In this document: in pieces, positions 25,601 through 34,860 of the stretch
How positions within the stretch are numbered: position 1 is the first letter of the stretch
Layout of the letters: every line of letters starts with the position of its first letter
NCBI GenBank assembly: GCA_030248295.1
Contig: JASANH010000329.1
Span: forward strand, 83,059-147,058
Direction: 5' to 3'
From: Mesodorylaimus sp. YZB2_4
Lineage: Eukaryota; Nematoda; Enoplea; Dorylaimida; Dorylaimidae
Length of the DNA: 64,000 nucleotides
The notes under the pieces: generated by a model
Told to the model about the DNA's origin: nothing
Database searches by the model: none
What the model saw: the letters and a program-made list of their open reading frames with translations, nothing else
Made by a program: the position numbers and the translations under genes

Positions 25601-27481
25601 CTGTCCAAACCTTCGACTTGTGCGCACAAGGTTCCAAATTCATGAAAAGCTAAACTGGGTGGATTCGATTTGAGACGCCGATCGATTTCGTCACTGCTCA
25701 CAAATGCTACGTCGCCGCCATCGGCTGATTTCAAGCATTCGAAGGGGTCGTTGGCGTGTTTATTGGGCGAGCATCCAACACCAGTCTTGTCCACACATAA
25801 TTTGCATAATGGGTCCCTGAACAAGGGACCGAACACATCGTCCGATGCCCAATCACCAGGCGCGCAGCTGGCTGGAAACGTGTCCTTGACCACGTTCAGA
25901 TCGATAGCGCAGGTCAGAGGTAGCGGGTCCAACTTGACACTGGACTCATTCCAATACTTTTGTCGGGCATTACTCATTGAAACGCCGGACGCTGAGGACG
26001 GTGCTAACTGTTTGAGTTGTAGTTTCGACCACTGACTCCGCCAATTCGCAACGAGATGGCTGACTGGAATGATCCATCCAGCTGTGTTCAGACGACCGGG
26101 AGTGGCGCTGACGTTGCCGAAACAAGCGCGTTTATCGCGGAGATCGAAAGGGCCTTTGATGTTAGAGGTGCGACGAACGACGGCCACAGAATATTCTCGG
26201 ACATAACCTGTATTCACAAATATCTTGTCAGTAAACTTGGGGGATTCTTACTGCAACAACGCTGCGAAACATTGCTTTCTGTCAAAAGATGCAATGTGCC
26301 ATAACTATCAAACAAAGATAGGTTCCTCCGTTTTCTCCTCAGGTTACTCTGGAAAACCTTTGAAGGCTAAGTTTTTTCCAGCTATGAGAACAAATTTCTG
26401 TTGGTATGAATTTTTGAAATATCTAATAATATTACCGAACAATCTTGCATCTGCTGAGAAATTCAGACCACTGAGCCAAATTGTATGGGAGCTCAAAATT
26501 AAAACGGTCTTAAAGTACCTGCTCAGTCGAGAGTGATAAATGACAGATATGCCTCGCGTTAGCTATATCAGGGTTGGGCCCCTAGCTTTTACAGCACCTT
26601 TCTGAATGTATTCCACACATGAGGGGCAAGAATATCAGAACCTCTCCGAAGACAAGTGTCGTGTTGCCAGACTGGGTTAAAACTCGTAGTATACTAGGAT
26701 TGAAAAAAAGATTAAGGACTGGCGGCCCAAGTTATCCACCAATAGTGTAAAATATAGTTCCAGATATGGATTTCTCAAATGCATGGTCATGTCATGTCAT
26801 GTCATGTCATACTTTAGATGGTAGATTCTACTTTCAAGCGAACTTACGATGGCAGTCCGAAAAAGGCAAGCACTCATGCTGGTCAGTGAGTCCAGCCACA
26901 GCTACGACCAAATCGTTGTAAATCGGGCTGGTTGACAATCCGTACAGTTCTTCCGCCATCAGCCTAGCCACATCAGCTTTACCAGTTCGAATAAAATCCG
27001 CGCACTCAAAGCTAAAAGTAAAACATTGGCTGCATCCGCCAGTCCCAAATCGTGGGGTGCAGAAACTTCGGTGTTATACAGAGAGCGCTGTCTCAAAAAA
27101 CTAGATATTAAGAACATTTAATCAAACCAAATAAAGTTCTTACTCGTGTTGTGCAAAAACGCAAATCAATTCAGCATTATAACGAGTTTTCCCATCTGGT
27201 GTTCCGGAGTCGATTGTAACTGGCACAACTGCTGGGCCAGAAAAATCTTCCTGCATTTCCTTGACTAAGCTCTGACAAGCATAGTAAGCTTGGTAACCAC
27301 CAGTGCACCATCTCACTAAAAATGGTATCTTTCTGCAAAATTGTGGATACGAAACATCGACTTTACCTTGCGCTGGCCGGGTTTGCCAGGCGGTTCTGCT
27401 CTCTCTGTCGAGTCCAGCAATCGAGTCGACCAAAATAGTCAAATAGCCAACGAATAAAAAAGATTTTCTAGCATGAAACAT
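22633..27481 (-). CDS. transferrin / melanotransferrin-like protein, GPI-type tail, 11 exons, 881 aa
   Basis: Exons in transcription order: 27367-27481, 27144-27315, 26848-27011, 25507-26207, 24357-24924, 24109-24303, 23929-24054, 23747-23818, 23536-23690, 23073-23230, 22633-22852. All phases agree and the reading ends in TGA. Residues 1-25 are a signal peptide (FLFVGYLTILVDSIAG). The N-lobe begins at VRWCTGG (about 39) and the C-lobe at LMRLCVISDAEKQKC (about 464). Fold markers include YSVAVVRR, NTAGWIIP, FAVAVM, FAGWEAP and KKGDVAFVRST. The chain ends with a hydrophobic tail (LFRLTTLALALMLPVLLAK) directly before the stop, preceded by small residues (GLSGAAST). That is a GPI-attachment pattern, as in melanotransferrin. 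Aligned by eye to serum transferrin, all eight iron ligands look replaced. Intron 1 is 51 nt, a multiple of three, without a stop. The likely role is an extracellular surface protein, not iron transport. Confidence 0.87.
26786..26811 (+). repeat. (ATGTC)n microsatellite
   Basis: Five tandem CATGT-type units in intron 3 of the transferrin gene, about 40 nt from the exon 3 donor (intron start 26847). Confidence 0.85.
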
Positions 27482-28426
27482 TTTTGATATTTTAGGATTT
27501 AAGATCAAAGCATTTGAAATATTTCCACAACTTGTAGTAAAACTAAAATTCGCTGGCTACAGTGCAGAAGACAATCGTCAAATGCAAAATCATAAACCGG
27601 AGTGTGGGTACCCTATCTACATATAAGACCTGATTCAAGTCCAGTCTCGGCGATGTTTGCCTGTTATAGCATCTCCGCACCAGCGTAGGCTGGACAAGAT
27701 TGTCACTGCGTAAACTACATTCTGTTGACACACACGGGGCCACTTGATAACGAATAGAGCGCACCCCACCAACGCCACCGCGTGCACATTCTCCAGCACC
27801 ATATTGCAAAGGAGGACTGCGATGCTGCACTGATCTTTGCTAATCCCCTGTCCTGTCGCTCCTTAGCTATGAGTTGGGTGCGGGCGAATGCTGAGACCCG
27901 TTGAAAGACGAGGCGTGTTTGATTTGAATCATGTCTTACGATTAGTCATGAGTTTTCAGAGTGCAGAGGGAAGAAATTTCAGAGAATTGCGACAGACAAC
28001 GGACACATATGCAGTACATACAGTATTAATATATATAGTTTAAAAAATAAGAATATACAGCTATACATATATGAATACATAATAGCTGACGAATGGCATG
28101 ATAAGTGTACAGCACATGCAAGTCAATACATCGTGAGTGTCTCATATGCACAGCACGCCTGCAAAACACACAACGAAAATGCATAATTGCATCTAGTATC
28201 TAAATGTTTAGAGGTGTATACGTATTATTTTCCCAGCATATTTTGAGCTGTCTTTATTGGTGATGTGTAATGAACCACATTATGACATACAAAAACTAGT
28301 AACTACTGCGTGTTATATGTGCAATATACATATGCATAATACGCGCACATGTGCACATCTCCTAAAGGTATGATATAAAAGCGCACATAAGAATTTTTTT
28401 ATTTTAACTTTTTTATAACTATTTAG
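27482..28426. other. promoter side of the transferrin gene, no gene found
   Basis: The open frame at 27543-27830 (-) has no domain or splice support. From 28000 the sequence turns AT-rich. The missing upstream exons of the 28427-28656 gene should lie here or further left on the plus strand, but I could not find them. Confidence 0.4.
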
Positions 28427-28656
28427 GATATAACGGAACTATTTTAGAAACGCATGGTTTCTTCGCAGATGCGATTTTCAGTCTAATACTCGTACTTGTG
28501 ATAACGTCGTTGGGTAACCTGTTTATGAGTGAGTGAATCCTACAGTGTCTGTGTATGCACTTCTATGGAATATTTACAGTATCCCGCAGGAATAAAAGTC
28601 AAGAGAAACCACTTTTTGGCCATTATGACGCTTTCAACATGGCATCTCGTCTTTGA
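28427..28656 (+). CDS. last two exons of an unidentified single-pass membrane protein
   Basis: Exons 28427-28528 and 28580-28656 are separated by a 51-nt intron (GTGAGT to TTTACAG). The join reads YNGTILETHGFFAD, then a membrane helix (AIFSLILVLVITSLGNLFM), then a basic cytoplasmic tail (ISRRNKSQEK and PLFGHYDAFNMASRL, stop). Intron size and phase fit the other genes here. The exon enters with two bases of a split codon, so upstream exons must exist. An N-glycosylation site (NGT) lies just outside the helix, which fits a type I protein. Family unknown. Confidence 0.48.
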
Positions 28657-29472
28657 GGTGACTGTACTCCTTTGTTATGTAGTTACTTGTGTCGTTCCCA
28701 GGGTGCGCTGCAGCATATTTTCTTGGATACTGATCGTGAGTAAAATACGAGAATGACTAAATATGTCGACGTAAATCGAAGTAAATCTGTATATAATGCA
28801 GTTCACACTTCATATTGACCGGTTCCTCACATTCCCAACCATTTCATGTCATGAAGGTTTTTGCATTAAGCTCTAAAATATCTTTTATTCTCGAATAGCA
28901 TTGCCGATACGTGATGTATTTGACATAGAGAAACACGGATGGCGTATAGGAAAACAGCAAACTGGAAATACAGGCAGCAGTCGTCTAGAAAGCCGTGCAA
29001 TGCTCAAGGCAGAACTGACTTCTGTTCGTTGCAGTCGAGTCAAAATAATGTTCACAAACGGCAGGAACGTTTAGCTGATATATAACCAATAAATATGTTA
29101 TAATCACTGAGAAAACCTGAAAAATACATATTTCTGTCAGGAATAATGAATTGTCAGACAGGCTTTGCTTTTTGCTTCTGCGAGCAAAACGATGTTTAGC
29201 ACAGACTGCTGGAGTTCCGGCAAGTTGCTTGCAAGTACTTTCAGTTTTAAACTCTCCATTTAAGAATTCGTGAAGTGATCGTCACAATTTGTTGCTTTAT
29301 GTCGCTGTGTAGTAACTGGGTCCGTACTACTAGAGGCAGTGATCGGTGAAGCATTTCCCCCAGAGCAGCCAACCAAGTCTTTGACTTGGTCCATGGCTGA
29401 AACATCACCGTGATGGGTGGCGCTCCCAGCAGCCGGTTCGGTGAGGCTCTACCACTGTACTGAGTGAAGCTT
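28657..29472. other. intergenic with repeat family D2
   Basis: Positions 29319-29440 match 42262-42375 (both contain CAGCCAACCAAGTC and CATGGCTGAAAC). Nothing else is recognised. Confidence 0.5.
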
Positions 29473-30780
29473 TTAAAAAGTTACCGTTGGAACTTCCCTT
29501 GCAGATTGTTCTTTTTTTGCGGTCATGCTATAGTAGATGCGGTGGCCGATGAGGACAAAGTTCAGACCTACTTTCTGGACGGTCTGTATTTGACTACTAC
29601 CTACGAATGCTCTCATAAAAGAAACTAAAACTCACGCTTAGTAGCAACGACGTGTCCAGTTTGGCTAATGCCCCAACCGTGATGCCCACATCCACAGAAA
29701 CCAAATATAGGCGTGTCGATTGAGCTAAGGCTGCATCAACTTCAAAGCTAATCACACGCTTTTCCCCTCGCTTACCTCATTCATTTCCCGTCCGAGATAC
29801 TCGCATTGCTGATGATATTTCACGAACCACTCATGCAGTAATTTTTTTGTCTTCCCCGCCTGAAAATATGTCTTTCAGAAAAAGTACAGCGGAAACTGTT
29901 TTTTACCTGCTCCCTTAGCCTAATCGCTGGCATAACAGTGTACAGAAATAATGAAATCATGATCGCCAGAAGAAAATACAAGAAAAATGTGTCCTCAATC
30001 GAAATGCCGCCTTTGCAAATGAGAAACAGAACCAGGCAACTGCTAATGATGACCAGACACAATTGCGACAGGCAGGAAATTCTGAAAGATTTGTCCAACA
30101 ATCTGGTCATTTAAACGAGACGTGCGAGTTCGATGTGATACTTGTCGATATTACGCCGAGTAAAAGTATTGCACGTTTCTGACATCAGACTTTGGCAGCA
30201 AATTTTGTAGTGTATTCTCACAATATCGCATAATGTCCAGTAGACTACTCCGTGATGGCTAGCGTGCAAGAGAGCGAAAACATCGCTGTTGATCACAATT
30301 ATACTAATGACCTCCCACGGCAAACCCAGCCACCAGATCGCCCGATCTAATCGATATTTGCTCATATCGAATATGCGTCCAATAAAAATTATTATCATGG
30401 TGATTAACTGGAAAATACAAAAACTAATCACAAGTGTCACTAAGAATTTTGTAAGGCGACTGATGCTTTTCGCCATATTATCAGCAGATTTCACTCTAAA
30501 ATCGAGTCGTCGACACACTTCGAAAAACCCGCGTTGTGACAGCAAATAATACGAATAATTGCTGATAACAAAAGAACACGCGCAATCGATCGCGAAACAA
30601 AACCATATGCATTTGAAAACGGTGTATATATCGAATTGTATTGCAGTGTTTTCGCCCGGTGTGGGCCAAAGGGCAACCAAAATTATCACACCGCTGGAGA
30701 TGATGAAACAAAAGAGTATAATGAAAATTATGACGCGAATTAATTTTGTTAAACATGGATATTTTTTTAAACAACTTTGT
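29473..30780 (-). pseudogene. gustatory-receptor-like 7TM gene with an in-frame stop
   Basis: Main exon 30780-29907 encodes several membrane helices (LIRVIIFIILFCFIISSG, FLVTLVISFCIFQLITMIII, LCLVIISSCLVLFLI, FFLYFLLAIMISLFLYTVM) in an arrangement like the insect Gr / nematode LITE-1-GUR-EGL-47 superfamily. At 30113-30111 an in-frame TAA interrupts it between KYHIELARLV and MTRLLDKSF, with coding continuing in the same frame. The next exon (29859-29776) follows a 47-nt intron. Then come 29724-29636, with the TM7-like run ITVGALAKLDTSLLLS, and 29583-29473. The join into 29724-29636 does not agree in phase with any acceptor I see, a second possible lesion. The N-terminal exon is uncertain; a candidate lies at 31048-30883. 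It could be a pseudogene, a null allele or a sequencing error. Confidence 0.55.
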
Positions 30781-31794
30781 CTAATCGGCCACCAATAAGA
30801 GTGCCAAAGATGAAAAGAATGCGGAAAGTTTCATCGATTAGTTCAGGGAATAATTTGGCGAACATGATGCACTGTAAAAATTCGAAGATTTGGGTAAAAG
30901 TGGAGGCTGGCAATGAGGCAAGGGAGATATGAATGTATGGTCTGTCTTTCAGGCTAATTGCTGTCAAGGCTATTTCGTAGCAACTGAAAAATTCTAATCT
31001 GGACATCCGCACTAATTTAGCTTTTGTTGAGCTAATTCTCTTTGCCAATTTTTAGGCTTATCAAATTGGACAATTGCTCAATATGCCAAAAATCTGACAA
31101 AACTTGCATGAAATGCGGCGCCGATGCCAACACTCATTGAGGTGAAAAGCTTGAAGGCTGTCTTACTGTACCCGTTGTGGGATATTGCAAAACTAGCGAA
31201 TATAGCGTTAACGGTAACGATAACGATATTCGTCCAAAAAACGATATGATATCGGTTATTATACCGTTAGTTCTATTGCAAAGTTGCAATTTCACGCGCT
31301 TTAAGGGATGGTGTTGAGCGCGATCACAGGATGCAACTGTAGGTGAAGAATGAACGCTGCATCAGTCTCCTTTAACACTCACAATTTTCCCAACCTTAAA
31401 ATTGTACCAGACGCGGGGTCATAAAGCACCTGCACTACTGCAGTGTCTCGAATGTCAACAGTGTTCTCCAAGATGTCAAGCAAGATTGAAGAATTGACAA
31501 ACAGAAAGTTAAAAAAGCTGACGGCAATTAAAAGGGGCATGTTGACAGTATTTTGATGAGACTTGTGTTTGGGCAGCAGAAGTCCGATTTTGCGCGCGTC
31601 ATTGTAAAATTAACGAAAGTATTCTATGAATACCAGAAACAGATCACATCCACAATCAAATGGTACTTCAAAAAAGTTAGAGGAAGCTTAGAGCGCCATG
31701 AATCTGGTAGTGATTCTCCTTGGAGTCGTTGTTGCTGGTGCAATTTTTTGTTTATGCCTAAAACCAGCCACCTTGTAAACAGGGCTGTGCGGAA

Positions 31795-31935
31795 ACCAGC
31801 ACACACAGCAGCGTCCCTCTGCGTACTGTACTGTATTTTCACTAGAAGCACCTCCACGCGAGGGCATCCTGGGCCAGAAACTGACTTCCTCGGACGATTG
31901 GGCGTTGAACCCACTCGGTGTTCGACACCCTAGAC
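31795..31935 (-). repeat. interspersed repeat family B copy
   Basis: In minus orientation it reads GACAGTCTAGGGTGTCGAAC, GAGGAAGTCAGT and CCAGGATGCCCTCGCGTGGA. This matches 40900-41035 along its whole length. Confidence 0.75.
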
Positions 31936-32084
31936 TGTCTACTCGTTTTACTTCAGTCTCTTTACTCGGAGCACCTCTAGGGGAGTGGGTGGCTCAACCA
32001 TGGCCTGGCAAAAAATGATTGTAAAATATGTGTTCCTTAGCCCTCGAGTGCGCTGTATTGGCTATGGATGAGTGTGACATGACA

Positions 32085-32222
32085 TGGCATGCAAGGCCAG
32101 CGAGGGTTTATGGTTCGCAAACCGACCTCCATGACTGGGGATTCAACCCGGGACCAGCCCAGCCACAGCTCCTGAGCAATATGGAAAGACGAATGCAGAA
32201 CAGCCTACACCACTGCGGCCGC
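32085..32222 (-). repeat. family A SINE, 5' tRNA-like part
   Basis: On the minus strand it begins GCGGCCGCAGTGGTGTAGGC and has a B-box-like GGTCCCGGGTTGAATCCCC, aligning with 47308-47445. It lacks the 3' half. Confidence 0.75.
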
Positions 32223-33154
32223 GTTGTTGCTGATGCAATGGTGGACAATGATGCTAGGTGATGGGCTATTAGGGCAAATAGCCAGCAAGCCAGATTCTAA
32301 AAAATGGGGATCCTGGCCGCGATTTGGTCCAGGAAGCAGGACCCAGTTTGTGCGGCTACAATCTGAACAGGGGAGCTCATCTGGACAAGGCGGTGGCCGA
32401 CCAAGTGACGCCAACAGAGGTGGTCCCCTCCCCCCCCCCCCCCCCGAATGAATACAGTTGCCTGGCAGACCTCGTTGGAGGCGGCCAGTCTACTGTTCCT
32501 CTGCTCCTTCCCCACTGTTTCTCTCCAGTGCTCAGAGTCCAGAGGAACTCGACAGTACTCACGCTAGACTTCCAGCTTACTAAGCGGCAACAATGCGTCT
32601 TTTCCGCGAAAAAATAACAATATTTAACGCGTTAATGATATCTTGTGAGAAATCGTTAACGATTAACGATAACGATATTTTTTAGATATCGTTAATCGTT
32701 TTCCTGTAACGATATATACTCAGTCATTGTCTTAGCATTGATAACGAATAGGCGGATCGAAGACATCTGTGTCGATAAGGCTTGAGCATGTTTGTCGCTC
32801 AGCGTCCAGAAATGCATAACTAGCAACAGAAAGACAATGAAGACAACGAGACCCTATATGCCTATACTTTGTCCGTTTCTCCGAGTGAATCTCCCGCTAT
32901 TTTGTATTGTGTACTGTGCATCAATCACTGTTGATACAAACTGATAAAAGTCGACCCGTCAGCCCGTGAATAAAAATATGAGTCTTTGGACCCAGTTTTT
33001 CCTGTACCAGATAATGATAGCGTATATACACTTTATTATAAAAACTCATTAAGGAAGTAGAATAGCAAAATACGTGAGACACATTGATGGCAATAATAAT
33101 ATCCATTCAAACACAATGCGAAAATTTGATTCCAAGGCGTCTTCTTTTGCTATA

Positions 33155-33394
33155 ATGCAAAACAGAGTCTTAGTGCTCCTTGCTATCTTTGCTCTTTTGA
33201 ATAGTGGTTCTACATCGTGCCAACAAGCGTCTTGTAAAATTTTGAACGCCACACGTTGTAATAATACTGTACATACATATGTACAGATACTACAGATACA
33301 GATACACTCGGGTACAGTCCTCAGTTTGCTCCCACGATGTCCTGAGACGTACAGCAGCACGATTTTACAGGGGTTCGACATGGGGCCCTAAGTG
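33155..33394 (+). CDS. weak candidate for a small secreted Cys-containing protein
   Basis: The frame starts MQNRVLVLLAIFALLNSG, a good signal peptide, then STSCQQASCKILNATRC. A possible intron (GTAATA at 33257 to TCCTCAG at 33323) would join it to a short exon with another Cys and a stop near 33394. The donor is weak and the downstream bases resemble repeat sequence elsewhere (GACATGGGGCCC at about 9699). I would not rely on it. Confidence 0.22.
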
Positions 33395-33864
33395 AGGCGC
33401 TCATCTATACAGGATTATGTCATTTCAGGGGTTGCTTAACCCAGTACTTACTGCATAATGTAGGTCATATAGTAAGAGGGTTGCTACAAGACTACAGGCA
33501 CTGCACACTGTGGGGCATGTAAGGAGTAGAGACCAGGATTCAGTACCCCCGTGCAGAGATGGAGTAAGCCCCAGAGGAACTGACCGCTTGGCAGATCAAA
33601 GACGAAATGGCTGGACACTCTCACCAGGGAATCTCTCCAACTGTCCGTGTCAGAATCGGTTCAAAAAAAATTGAGACATCACAAATGGCCATAAAAACTA
33701 CTTGCCAAAGTGTTCGCTGCCAATGGCCACGTGGTCAGCTGTGACCAGCCAGAGATTTTTTGTTTGACTCGTTTCTGATCTGGACAATCAGAGATGTCCC
33801 TTCGTCAGAGACGCCATGGAAAAAGTGAGCGTGAATCCGAATGAGATCCTTGGCTCGCCCTGGG

Positions 33865-34010
33865 GCTATACTGGTGCCTGCAAACCAAACTGGACACTCG
33901 ACCTCGAACTCGCTCTCGGTCTGGTGCCAGCCCTGACTCTAGGAGAGGCGGTCCGCTTCCCTGAACCAGTGCACCAATAGGCCAGAGAGCATAGTCAATG
34001 CCTATTACAC
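33865..34010 (+). repeat. interspersed repeat family C copy
   Basis: It shares TGCCTGCAAACC, CTCGGTCT, TAGGAGAGGC and GAACCAGTGCAC with 865-1005. It also shares the longer stretch GAACCAGTGCACCNATAGNC and GCCTATTACA with 54597-54715 (minus). Confidence 0.7.
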
Positions 34011-34860
34011 ACAACACGCAACAGACCTGTAAAAATTCAGAAAAGTGGAGCCTGCTCCAAGGCAAGACTAACCGCAAGGATGGTGGCATCGCATGGACAC
34101 AGCCACCTTTTTTCATGTAACGCGAGATTTTCCCGATTATTGACAAAATTGTACAGAGTCATCTTATTGTTACACCTGCTCCAAAGGACTATATGGGTGA
34201 CATAGAATAATTATACATGTAAATTTAAAAAATGATTCCTCCTATTGCAACATTTATTTGAAGCAATAGGTTCCTGTTGATAATGAATGTTCTTTCGCTC
34301 TGCTGGGTTCATAAACCAAAGTATATACCTTGCACAATATAGTAATTCTGTCGCACAATTCAGGTATGCTCAAGATACGTCACCCCTCGTCTCTGGGAAG
34401 TGGCGAGCGGCAGGATTATCAATCTCCCCTGGCGAAGAAAGGTCACGCCACTCGGGTCGAAATGTACAGCCCTAGACTCGCATTGCTCCAACTACATATA
34501 AGTTTTGTCACACCGACCTCGGTCAGAACTACATCCTCTCCCACGTCCACCTATCGAAGTGTCAAAATGCGTATATGAGGCCTCACCTTGGGCTTTTTAT
34601 AAAAGTTGCAGGTGTGTGCAGGAGCGAACCTAAAGGACATGTCAATCGTAAGTTATAGAAAATGAATTGGCATAGCAGGATGTCTGAAGGCTAAGGCAAC
34701 GACTAACAACCTAAAACGTTTTATAAACTAGGACAGGTAAATCAACTAAGCAAACGCGTCATGAGTGTCTATCTCCTCTGTGAATCCCCGAACAAGATCT
34801 TTGCACGTCATTCATTATCCATCAAAGTTTCCCATTTTTTCATTTGCCATCACCACAACG

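Larger units (their letters stand above)
31195..32725. mobile_element. DNA element with TAACGATAT-rich ends, hosting nested SINEs
   Basis: The left end (31195-31270) contains GTTAACGGTAACGATAACGATAT. The right end (32620-32720) contains TTAACGATTAACGATAACGATAT and its inverted form. Between them lie a family B copy (31795-31935, minus) and the 5' part of a family A SINE (32085-32222, minus). Boundaries are approximate, and no transposase was seen. Confidence 0.5.
31049..34860. other. repeat-dominated interval
   Basis: 31195-32725 is a DNA-element candidate bounded by TAACGATAT-rich ends, with SINE copies inside. 33865-34010 is repeat family C. A C16 run occupies 32430-32445. The only gene-like signal is the weak secreted ORF at 33155. 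Nothing is seen at 34150-34860 apart from the 3' flank of CBS. Confidence 0.5.

Noticed and set aside
29900..31048. Receptor gene as a complete functional GPCR
   Set aside because: In-frame TAA, one phase conflict and no certain first exon. Its helices fit the Gr/LITE-1 superfamily rather than rhodopsin-type GPCRs.
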